Positions 1-6,052 of a stretch of 17,813 nucleotides of DNA are shown here, piece after piece; the stretch's first letter is position 1; each line of letters begins with the position of its first letter. Location: the NCBI GenBank assembly GCA_934725105.1, contig CAKVBD010000042.1, positions 1 through 17,813 of the forward strand. Reading direction: 5' to 3'. A program made the position numbers and the translations under genes. The DNA comes from an uncultured Bulleidia sp. Lineage in GTDB: Bacteria > Bacillota_I > Bacilli_A > Erysipelotrichales > Erysipelotrichaceae. Below the pieces are notes generated by a model. The model made no database searches. It had not been told where the DNA came from and was given only the letters and a program-made list of their open reading frames with translations.

Positions 1-161
1 CATTCAAATTTGTATTTCATTATCACAAATTTTCTATATTTTCTGCAACTTTTCTTGCTCGTGCGTAATTACTATTTTAGTCGAAAACAAAAAACATTTA
101 TCTAATCTTATATTTCATGATAAATACGCAATACAGTAAATATACTGATATTTTGAATTTT

Positions 162-929
162 TTATTTATACCATTGTTCTGCCTGTTCATTGACAATGCG
201 TAATGCATTCAATGTTCTTGGATATCCCATGAATGGCACACAGTTAGAAATGATCTTAATGAGAAATTCCTTATCATTTCCTAAGCCAAAGTTTGCCTGT
301 GTATGACCAGCTAATTGCACTTCACATCCACCCTGTGCATACAGGAAACAGAACGTAATCATTTCTCTTGTTGCATAGTCTAATCCATTTCTTGTATATA
401 CATCACCAAAGCAGTTTTCTACCAGCCATTTATTGATATGCTTTGTTTCTTTTGGTCCTCTTTGCCCATTTCCACGCATGTGTTCACCAAAGATATCAAT
501 CTGACACTGTTCACCCTTTTCATAGCGATTATCAACTGTGGTTGTAGATTGTGAAGGTAATGGAAGTGTATATCCCATTTCTTCTAGAATTTCATTGCTT
601 GCCTTTAAGAATGGATATGTTCTTCCCATGCCTAGATAATCCACTGCCTGATAAATGATTTCTTTGATTTCAACCGGTGTAACGTTGAAACGCAGAGCAG
701 CTTTCATCATACAACGGAATGCATCAATAGATGATGATCCAATTAATACCGCAAGAATTGCAACAAAACGTGTACGATCATCTAACTGTTGCCCTTCTTC
801 ATTTACAACTTCATCAAATGCAAAATTATTAAAATATGCAAAGAATTCTGGATCTGTTTTCGCTAGATCATTCTCTTCATTTTCAAACATCTTTTTGTAA
901 TACTGTTTTGCTTTTTCACGCATTGTCAT
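162..929 (-). CDS. Double carboxymuconolactone decarboxylase (CMD) domain protein
   Basis: 255 residues made of two tandem CMD/AhpD-like helical units, roughly residues 45-115 and 180-250, joined by a polar linker. Each unit shows the family pattern of a helix starting D-x-x-T-R, a small-residue-rich helix, then an E/F-x-I-K-x-I-I helix and a Y/F-x-G-x-x-R-T turn. The CxxC pair of AhpD peroxidases is absent. The second unit keeps the conserved helix histidine (H209, in L-A-G-H), while the matching position in the first unit is K76. Family members include gamma-carboxymuconolactone decarboxylase and many uncharacterised proteins, so the substrate cannot be named. The start ATG has AGGAG 7 nt upstream (plus 937-941), and a candidate promoter lies about 85 bases further up. 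It looks like a single-gene unit downstream of the RpiB-like gene. Confidence 0.85.
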   Translation of the reverse strand: MTMREKAKQYYKKMFENEENDLAKTDPEFFAYFNNFAFDEVVNEEGQQLDDRTRFVAILAVLIGSSSIDAFRCMMKAALRFNVTPVEIKEIIYQAVDYLGMGRTYPFLKASNEILEEMGYTLPLPSQSTTTVDNRYEKGEQCQIDIFGEHMRGNGQRGPKETKHINKWLVENCFGDVYTRNGLDYATREMITFCFLYAQGGCEVQLAGHTQANFGLGNDKEFLIKIISNCVPFMGYPRTLNALRIVNEQAEQWYK

Positions 930-1011
930 AATAATTCTCCTGATATAAAACTGGTATGTTTTTTCGATTCATTCGTTTTATTTACAAGATACAATCACAT
1001 ACCTCGATAGC

Positions 1012-1040
1012 ATCATAATGGAATGCATATATAAAAGCAA
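1012..1040 (-). promoter_or_regulatory. Candidate sigma-A promoter for the CMD-domain gene
   Basis: Reading the minus strand, TTGCTT (1035-1040) is followed by exactly 17 bases and TATGAT (1012-1017). Both hexamers match the housekeeping consensus at four or five of six positions. The predicted transcript would carry a leader of roughly 75 nt before the CMD start at 929. Confidence 0.5.
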
Positions 1041-1118
1041 TAACATGTCATTTTTACACACGTCTAAATGATCATATACATTTCCAAAATACATTACTCG
1101 TCATCTTTCAAAATAAAA

Positions 1119-1685
1119 CTATAGTATAAGCATTTTACGTTTTACTTTTTTTACCATATCAGGCTCTAACTGATTCAAAAACGATTCAAAATCAATTTGT
1201 GATTTGGCTTTGATTTCTTTAAGTTTTTTAGCATCTTCTATTTTTCTTTTTGCTTCACTTTCAGGATATCCACCACCAAATGGTTCTAAAAATAGTGCTT
1301 GGATTGTTTCTTCTAAGTTCTTTTCACCTGTATATGTATACTCTTCTCCAAGAGGTAAAGAAACTGCATTTCCGTTATTAATCTGTGCAAATAAAAATGC
1401 ATCTTTCGCTGTAGGAACATACCCACATAAAACACCAGGCATACTATTACATGCAAGCATCATTCCTTGTCCTGAAGAGCATCCCGTCACAACAAAATCA
1501 ACTGTATGACTATGTATCAGCATTCCAATTAACAATGCAATCTCAACATAAGTAAAATTTTCATCTTCACCAACAAAACATCCAAAATTAATTACTTCTG
1601 CATCTTTTGCATATTTCTTTGTATATGTATAAAGCATCTCATTTTTTGATGCCTGTGAACTTGCCTGTACAACTGCTATCTTCAT
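1119..1685 (-). CDS. Divergent RpiB/LacA/LacB-family sugar-phosphate isomerase-like protein
   Basis: 188 residues. The N-terminus M-K-I-A-V-V, the block V-x-T-G-C-S-S-G-Q-G-M-x-x-A-C-N around residues 66-80 and the later N-N-G-N-A-V-S-L-P-L-G match the RpiB/LacAB fold: the cysteine in C-G-T-G-I-G (here C69) and the N-N-A-N-V-L-x-L-G strand. Family enzymes interconvert aldose and ketose phosphates, such as ribose-5-P/ribulose-5-P. The N-terminal D-H-A-G motif of classical RpiB is replaced by Q-A-S-S, and a lysine-rich helical tail of about 45 residues (143-188) follows the core. Substrate specificity is therefore open and RpiB activity should not be assumed. The ATG has GGAG 8 nt upstream (plus 1694-1697). 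It lies 22 bases after the Fic remnant and could share its transcript. Confidence 0.75.
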   Translation of the reverse strand: MKIAVVQASSQASKNEMLYTYTKKYAKDAEVINFGCFVGEDENFTYVEIALLIGMLIHSHTVDFVVTGCSSGQGMMLACNSMPGVLCGYVPTAKDAFLFAQINNGNAVSLPLGEEYTYTGEKNLEETIQALFLEPFGGGYPESEAKRKIEDAKKLKEIKAKSQIDFESFLNQLEPDMVKKVKRKMLIL

Positions 1686-1707
1686 TGCTATTTCTCCAAT
1701 AAATCAA

Positions 1708-2121
1708 TTATTTATAAGAAATCCTAAAATAGTCTAAATATCGTTTATATTGATCCTGCGCTGTTAAGCATGTATCTCTTAGATATCCTCTTTCTTTATT
1801 CCATTCCTTTAATCCACGGTAATAGTATATCTTTAATGACTCGTCAATAATGAATGGAACAATATTATATTTCAGGCATTCTTTAAACATGATGAGTCTG
1901 CCTACACGACCATTTCCATCTTGAAATGGATGAATGCGTTCAAACTTAACATGAAAATCTAAAATATCATCAAACGTTTTTTCTTTCTTGTTTCGATACT
2001 CAATCAATAGATTTTTCATTTTATCGGCAACTTCTTCTGGAAGTGTTGTTTCCATTCCACCAACTTCATTTGGCAGCTTTTTATAATTTCCTACCGCAAA
2101 CCATTCTTTTCTAGAGTCACT
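1708..2121 (-). pseudogene. 5'-truncated Fic-domain (fido) protein remnant
   Basis: The minus-strand frame carries the Fic core motif H-P-F-Q-D-G-N-G-R-V-G-R, the loop in which the histidine drives AMP (or other phosphate-containing group) transfer from a nucleotide onto a target hydroxyl. It is followed by the usual downstream helices through R-G-L-K-E-W and T-C-L-T-A-Q-D. Fic-like sequence (S-D-S-R-K-E-W-F-A-V-G-N-Y) continues upstream of the first ATG (2055), back to the stop codon of the PH gene at 2121-2123. No ATG, GTG or TTG exists in that stretch, and an in-frame TAA closes the frame at 2158-2160. The roughly 90 or more N-terminal residues of the family, which in class II Fic proteins hold the inhibitory S/T-x-x-x-E-G/N helix, are missing. 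A 115-residue product from ATG 2055 is possible, but only a poor GGTGG lies immediately before it. I read it as a decaying fragment. Confidence 0.75.
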
Positions 2122-2510
2122 TACAATATATATTTTTGAATATTGGAAATAATAGCTTTAATATCAACTTGTGATTTAAAATCAAATTGTAAATGAATAC
2201 CATTTTGCATAGTAATTAATAATTCACTGTCAATATCCATAAATCCTGCAGTTTCAATTCCATAAGTAACAACTTTTGAATATGGATAAGAAAAATAGGA
2301 TACTTTCTTGCCTGTAATGCCTTGAACATTTACAACAAATACTCTTTTATTAGTAAAAATTACTTGGTCTCGAACCGTCATGAAACATTGAACAGTTGAT
2401 TCTCCTTCTACCATTAAATCTTTTACTTCAGGACGAATTTTTGAAGAATCAATTTCCTTTAAATTCAACAAATTAGCATCTAATACAATACCAGAACTTA
2501 CGTTTGCCAT
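2121..2510 (-). CDS. Bacterial PH-domain protein (bPH_1-like)
   Basis: 129 residues forming one bacterial pleckstrin-homology-like domain. It has a short N-terminal helix, L-M-V-E-G-E-S at about 32-38, a strand pair with F-T-N-K-R-V-F-V-V (about 52-60), Q-G-I-T-G-K-K-V-x-Y-F-S-Y-P-Y-S at about 63-78, a T-A-G-F-M-D-I-D-S-E-L strand region, and a C-terminal helix ending I-Q-K-Y-I-L. This matches the widespread small cytoplasmic bPH_1 family, whose function is generally unknown. No signal peptide or membrane segment is seen. A strong AGGAAGG (plus 2520-2526) precedes the ATG, and an extended -10 promoter lies about 32 bases upstream of the start. The domain looks complete, and the Fic remnant begins exactly at its stop codon. 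Confidence 0.8.
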   Translation of the reverse strand: MANVSSGIVLDANLLNLKEIDSSKIRPEVKDLMVEGESTVQCFMTVRDQVIFTNKRVFVVNVQGITGKKVSYFSYPYSKVVTYGIETAGFMDIDSELLITMQNGIHLQFDFKSQVDIKAIISNIQKYIL

Positions 2511-2541
2511 ATTTTTTTACCTTCCTTAAATTACTGACTTT

Positions 2542-2550
2542 ATTATAACA
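2542..2550 (-). promoter_or_regulatory. Extended -10 promoter for the PH-domain gene
   Basis: The minus strand reads TGTTATAAT: a perfect TATAAT (2542-2547) with the TG of an extended -10 one base upstream. No good -35 hexamer sits at 16-18 bases, as expected when an extended -10 suffices. The start codon at 2510 follows after a leader of about 25 nt containing the strong ribosome binding site. Confidence 0.55.
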
Positions 2551-2659
2551 TTTGTATTTTTGCTGATAAAAACAAACTATCAACATACTAAAACATATCC
2601 ATTCCCAAATCCAATGCACTAACTCGCATTGACTTTTGCATCAACCTTAAAAGGTGAGT

Positions 2660-2718
2660 AGTTTAGCAGTCTCGCGACCACCCAAAAACGCCAAAATAGC
2701 AGTTTACTAGTCTCAAGA
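2660..2718. repeat. Imperfect direct repeat, two copies 41 bp apart
   Basis: Plus-strand copies at 2660-2677 and 2701-2718 share AGTTTA-nn-AGTCTC-nn-GA, with 14 of 18 positions identical. They lie in a gene-free stretch of 289 bases between the PH gene and rlmD. A small inverted repeat AGAGAT/ATCTCT (2716-2721 and 2729-2734) overlaps the end of the second copy. Apart from these, the PH promoter and the rlmD terminator, I see nothing else in this stretch. Confidence 0.5.
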
Positions 2719-2740
2719 GATATATTTCATCTCTATCAAT

Positions 2741-2786
2741 CAAAAAACAACCATCACTCTATTCAACATTAAAATAAAGTGATGGT
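2741..2786 (-). terminator. Rho-independent terminator after rlmD
   Basis: A perfect 9-bp inverted repeat ACCATCACT/AGTGATGGT (2750-2758 and 2778-2786) with a 19-base loop lies just downstream of the rlmD stop. On the minus strand it is followed by a run of six T (2742-2747). The long loop makes it moderate rather than strong. Confidence 0.65.
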
Positions 2787-2799
2787 ATTAATTTTATTC

Positions 2800-3927
2800 T
2801 TATCTCTCTTTTCTTGTAAGCAGGATCACATTTTCTACATGTTTTGTAAATGGGAAGTTATCTACAGGAACAATCTTTTTGATCTGATAATTTCTTAAGA
2901 AAGCAATATCTCTTGCCTGTGTTGTTGGATTACATGAGATATAAACAATCTTGTCTGACTTTAAATGATCTAGTTGCTTCATAAACTTTTCTGTAAATCC
3001 ATTTCTAGGTGGATCTAAGAATACAACATTTGGAGAATCTTCTAACTGTTCAATAAATTCTTCACTGTCACATGCGATAAACTGTGCATTCTTAATACCA
3101 TTTCTCTTCGCATTACCAATTGCATCACGAATAGAATCTTCATTGATTTCAACACCTAAAACAAATGCTGACTTCTTAGCCGCAATCAATGAAATTGTTC
3201 CAATACCACAGCACATATCTAATACAGTATCTGTACTCTTTAACTGTGCCATTTGAATCGCAGTAGAATAAATCTTTTCAGTTTGTACTGGATTTACCTG
3301 ATAGAACGTATTTGTTGAAATACGGAATCTTGTATGCATAATTTCATCTTCAATGAAACCTTTGCCATACAATACATGATTCTTTTTTCCAAGAACCATA
3401 GAAGTATCATCACTGTTATGATTCAATACAATAGATTTAATTTCAGGATGAATTCTCACCATTTCTTTGACAAATGCATTACTGCCAGGAAGATTCTTGC
3501 TTCCAATGACAATTGTTAATAAAACATCGTTTGTAGCGTGTGAAATGCGAATATATGCATGTCTTAATACACCTCTGCCAGTATCTTCATCATATGATTC
3601 AATATGCATCTTTGTTGCTAAAGAACACATATCACGCAAGATATCATTTGCTTTAACATGCTGGATCAGACACATTTTCGTATCAATGACTTTATGTGTA
3701 TTTTCTTCATACATACCACATTTAATGACACCATCTCGATTATGAGAAAACGTTGCATAGATCTTATGTCTATAATGGTATGGTTCTTTCATACCAATGA
3801 CTGGTTCAACATTGTTCTTTGGAAACAATGATTGAATATATTCTTTTTTATTTTTGAGCTGATCTGCATATTCAGTATTAATATATGCACATCCACCACA
3901 TTTCTTATACACTGGACAATATTTCAT
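2800..3927 (-). CDS. rlmD: 23S rRNA (uracil-C5)-methyltransferase, RlmD/TrmA family
   Basis: 375 residues. The enzyme family transfers a methyl group from S-adenosylmethionine to C5 of specific uridines in 23S rRNA (U1939 and/or U747) or in tRNA. C4, C10 and C13 (C-x5-C-x2-C-A) plus C86 give the four ligands of the family's [4Fe-4S] cluster. The SAM-binding motif D-M-C-C-G-I-G-T is at 237-244 and the D-P-P-R-N-G motif at 305-310. The catalytic cysteine is C332 in S-C-N-P, and the base-abstracting glutamate is E365 in H-V-E-N. The N-terminal TRAM domain found in most longer RlmD/RlmCD proteins is absent: the protein starts directly at the iron-sulfur cluster. The start overlaps the HAD gene stop as ATGA, and the GGAGG site lies inside the HAD 3' end, so the two are translationally coupled. 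Which uridine is modified cannot be read from the sequence. Confidence 0.9.
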   Translation of the reverse strand: MKYCPVYKKCGGCAYINTEYADQLKNKKEYIQSLFPKNNVEPVIGMKEPYHYRHKIYATFSHNRDGVIKCGMYEENTHKVIDTKMCLIQHVKANDILRDMCSLATKMHIESYDEDTGRGVLRHAYIRISHATNDVLLTIVIGSKNLPGSNAFVKEMVRIHPEIKSIVLNHNSDDTSMVLGKKNHVLYGKGFIEDEIMHTRFRISTNTFYQVNPVQTEKIYSTAIQMAQLKSTDTVLDMCCGIGTISLIAAKKSAFVLGVEINEDSIRDAIGNAKRNGIKNAQFIACDSEEFIEQLEDSPNVVFLDPPRNGFTEKFMKQLDHLKSDKIVYISCNPTTQARDIAFLRNYQIKKIVPVDNFPFTKHVENVILLTRKER

Positions 3928-4553
3928 ATAATTACCTCCACAAAAGTCTGTACTGTATGATCATGAAGTTTCTTGAGTCTTTCATAAGACTGATGTCCCA
4001 AAGAAACCAATGTAATATTTTGAATTCCTAATGATGCTGCAGTTTCATAGTCCGCATTGGTATCACCAATATACATGCATTCATTGACATCTGTATTCGT
4101 ATCTTTCAGCCAACGCAAGCCATTTTCCACCTTACTGCCACCAACAAGATCATTCACACCCATAATACTTGTAAATAAATCATCAATACCTAATCTATGA
4201 CATTGACTCACAAGTGCCTGATGCTCACAAGAAGAAAGAATAATATTCTGATAGCCTTTATCTTTTGCTTCCTGCAGTTTTTCCAATACACCTTCATTCA
4301 AAGAACATTCAGAAAAATGTTTTTCATATAAACCATAGAATTCTACACCAACATCATGAAAAGATTCATTTTCAAATGTATAGCCTATCTTTCTATAATA
4401 CTCTTCCATAGGAACATTGAATAAAGACTTATAGTCTTCTAATGTATAATCTGCTTTTAAACCTCTTCTTAGAAGCATTTCATTTTCAATCTTGACTGCT
4501 ATCGATACATCATTAAGTATCGTTCCGTTATAATCCCAGATAATTGTTTTCAT
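3924..4553 (-). CDS. HAD-superfamily hydrolase with a D-x-N-G-T motif
   Basis: 209 residues with all four HAD motifs. Motif I is D7-Y-N9-G-T-I, motif II I-L-S-S (serine about 107), motif III lysine K141 and motif IV G-D-T-N-A-D (D164, D168). A helical cap of the phosphoglycolate-phosphatase type lies between motifs I and II. The second acidic residue of motif I, usually the general acid/base in phosphatases (D-x-D-G-T), is asparagine here. Activity may be altered, or it may belong to a subfamily that uses D-x-N-G-T, so the substrate is unknown. It is the first gene of a coupled pair with the rRNA methyltransferase. There is no clear ribosome binding site before the ATG, and a TATAAAAT box lies only 7-9 bases upstream of it. 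Confidence 0.85.
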   Translation of the reverse strand: MKTIIWDYNGTILNDVSIAVKIENEMLLRRGLKADYTLEDYKSLFNVPMEEYYRKIGYTFENESFHDVGVEFYGLYEKHFSECSLNEGVLEKLQEAKDKGYQNIILSSCEHQALVSQCHRLGIDDLFTSIMGVNDLVGGSKVENGLRWLKDTNTDVNECMYIGDTNADYETAASLGIQNITLVSLGHQSYERLKKLHDHTVQTFVEVII

Positions 4554-4560
4554 GAGTACT

Positions 4561-4568
4561 ATTTTATA
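4561..4568 (-). promoter_or_regulatory. Candidate -10 element for the HAD-rlmD unit, very close to the start
   Basis: The minus strand reads TATAAAAT (4561-4568) ending 7 bases before the ATG at 4553. No convincing -35 hexamer was found. If used, transcription would begin within a few bases of the ATG. The intergenic region is 92 bases and is shared with the divergent FeoA-like gene. Confidence 0.35.
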
Positions 4569-4587
4569 AAAGTTTCAGAATTAAAGC

Positions 4588-4617
4588 TAGACTAACCGAA
4601 CTAACAAGTGATATAGA
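4588..4617 (+). promoter_or_regulatory. Candidate promoter for the FeoA-like gene
   Basis: TAGACT (4588-4593), 18 bases, then TATAGA (4612-4617), with TG one base upstream of the -10 (4609-4610). It points away from the HAD gene and gives a leader of about 22 nt before the ATG at 4646. Confidence 0.45.
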
Positions 4618-4645
4618 TTACATAACAAATATATGGAGGTGCCAT

Positions 4646-4861
4646 ATGTATAATTTAGAAGAGTTGAAAAATGGAATGCATTGTACAATTACATGGCTGC
4701 TTGGTGATGTTGGTACATTTCTAAAGAAGAAATATCATTTTGCATTAGATGATACTATTGATGTCATTCAGAATGATGGAGATTCTCTTATTATTCACCA
4801 TAATAATCATGTATATGCATTAGATGCATCCAGTGCCCACGCAATCAAAGTAACAATCTAA
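4646..4861 (+). CDS. Small FeoA-like SH3-fold domain protein
   Basis: 71 residues. The pattern L-E-E-L-K-N-G, a variable strand, G-x-x-x-x-F-L-K-K-K-Y, the charged turn L-D-D-T-I-D-V-I, then H-H-N-N-H-V-Y-A-L-D-x-x-x-A-H-A-I-K-V matches the small FeoA domain: L-x-x-L-x-x-G, a basic R/K-rich loop, G-x-x-I-x-V, and A-L-x-x-x-x-A-x-x-I-x-V. FeoA domains assist the FeoB ferrous iron transporter or form C-terminal domains of metal-dependent repressors. No feoB is present in this window, so a role in iron transport is not shown. The ATG has a strong GGAGGT 5 nt upstream (4635-4640). It is transcribed against the neighbouring PASTA gene and ends inside a shared terminator. Confidence 0.65.
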   Translation: MYNLEELKNGMHCTITWLLGDVGTFLKKKYHFALDDTIDVIQNDGDSLIIHHNNHVYALDASSAHAIKVTI

Positions 4862-4889
4862 AAAATCAACCTCATTGGGTTGATTTTTT
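4860..4889. terminator. Bidirectional terminator overlapping two stop codons
   Basis: A perfect inverted repeat AAAAATCAACC/GGTTGATTTTT (4861-4871 and 4878-4888), extendable by one A-T pair on each side, with a 6-base loop. Each arm is A-rich on one strand and T-rich on the other, so it works as an intrinsic terminator in both directions. The left arm contains the last base of the FeoA-like TAA and the right arm enters the PASTA gene TAA (4888-4890). Confidence 0.9.
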
Positions 4890-6039
4890 ACTTCCATGAT
4901 TTATACACGTTAACAGATAAACTGTCACCATTATTCGTATAGGAATGAATACCACCAGAAATACTGTCTGGATTGTTAGATTCATTATCATAATAATTAA
5001 TATACACAGCACATCCATTTGTACTTAGACTAGCTTGAATTTCATCACCACTTTTTCCATTATATAAAGCTTGAACTGGATTTTTACATTGTGGTTTAGG
5101 CTGTTCCACTTCTGTTGTTGGTGGAAGTACAGGTTGTGTTTCAGATGGTTTTGAAACAACTTCACCACTGCCACTTGTAGTAGGTGTCTGTGTCGTTACA
5201 GTTGATCCTTGGGAAGAATTCTTTGTTTCGTCTGTTGCACTTGCACTTGTATCACCAGAAGGCTTTGTTGTCTGTGTCTGCTGTACTTCAGCTTCTGTTT
5301 TCTGCTTTCCTTTAGAAAGTGTAACAGTCACTGTATCACCTTGATGAATGATTGTATTTGCATCGATTGATGTTGTAATAACTTTGCCAGAAGCAATACT
5401 ATCACTATAGGCTTCATCATAAATGATTGTGATCTTGTTTTCTTCAGCCCAGGCATTGATTTCATCTTTACTCATGCTTGACATATCAATCATTGACACT
5501 TCAGCACCTTCTAATGGAGCACAGATCGTTACTGTAACTGTATCAGATCTCTTCACTGTTGTTGAAGCTGCAGGATCCATAGAGATAAATGTGTTTTCTT
5601 CAATTTCAGTATTCTTTTCATATTTATAGACTACATTAGAAAACTTCTTATCTTTAAACCATTGTTTGATTTCATCTTCTTTTTTACCAGTAAAATCTGG
5701 CAATTCAAATGTTACGGATGGATCTGCACCATTGGATAATGTAATCTTTAAATCATTATCTTTATTCAAAGATTCACCAGCTTTTAAAGATTGCTTCAAT
5801 ACAACATTCTTCTCTTTTTCTTCACTGTATTCATATTTATAAATAACTTGAGAAGCATCAATGTCGTTATCTTTTCTCCATTTTTCAACATCTGATTTTT
5901 TCTGATCCACGAAGTTTACGACTTTGACACTGGAACTATTCATTGCCAATAAGCCAATGGTTGTCGCTGTAGCAATCACTCCCATGAATAAACCACACAA
6001 TATGATTTTGACACCTTTTTTTAATTTTCTTTTCTTCAT
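4888..6039 (-). CDS. Membrane-anchored PASTA-repeat protein without a kinase domain
   Basis: 383 residues. A lysine-rich N-terminus is followed by one membrane span (about 11-33), giving a type II topology with the bulk outside. Three PASTA-like units follow (about 39-104, 107-173 and 180-243). Each has an E/D-x-x-x-W helix, a Y-x-Y/Y-D-E strand and a closing G-D/D-T-V-T-V-T strand. A Thr/Ser/Gln/Pro linker (244-317) leads to a C-terminal unit (318-383) with a PASTA-like pattern and two cysteines (C318, C343) that could form a disulfide. PASTA domains of PrkC/PknB kinases and class B PBPs bind muropeptides; here no kinase or transpeptidase domain is attached. AAGGAG (plus 6047-6052) precedes the ATG. 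The gene starts 13 bases after the glucosaminidase stop, so the two are co-transcribed and probably act at the same site. Confidence 0.85.
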   Translation of the reverse strand: MKKRKLKKGVKIILCGLFMGVIATATTIGLLAMNSSSVKVVNFVDQKKSDVEKWRKDNDIDASQVIYKYEYSEEKEKNVVLKQSLKAGESLNKDNDLKITLSNGADPSVTFELPDFTGKKEDEIKQWFKDKKFSNVVYKYEKNTEIEENTFISMDPAASTTVKRSDTVTVTICAPLEGAEVSMIDMSSMSKDEINAWAEENKITIIYDEAYSDSIASGKVITTSIDANTIIHQGDTVTVTLSKGKQKTEAEVQQTQTTKPSGDTSASATDETKNSSQGSTVTTQTPTTSGSGEVVSKPSETQPVLPPTTEVEQPKPQCKNPVQALYNGKSGDEIQASLSTNGCAVYINYYDNESNNPDSISGGIHSYTNNGDSLSVNVYKSWK

Positions 6040-6052
6040 TGATAATCTCCTT

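Noticed and set aside
130..160. Inverted repeat CAGTA/TACTG after the CMD gene as a terminator
   Set aside because: Only 5 base pairs and no adjacent T-run on the minus strand, so termination cannot be supported. No other feature was seen in 1-161.
2660..2718. Possible short CRISPR array
   Set aside because: Only two imperfect 18-base units, no third copy, and no cas gene nearby.
3334..3745. Plus-strand open frames inside the rlmD region
   Set aside because: They lie wholly opposite a convincing enzyme gene with all its catalytic motifs, have no ribosome binding sites and show no recognisable domains. They are shadow frames.
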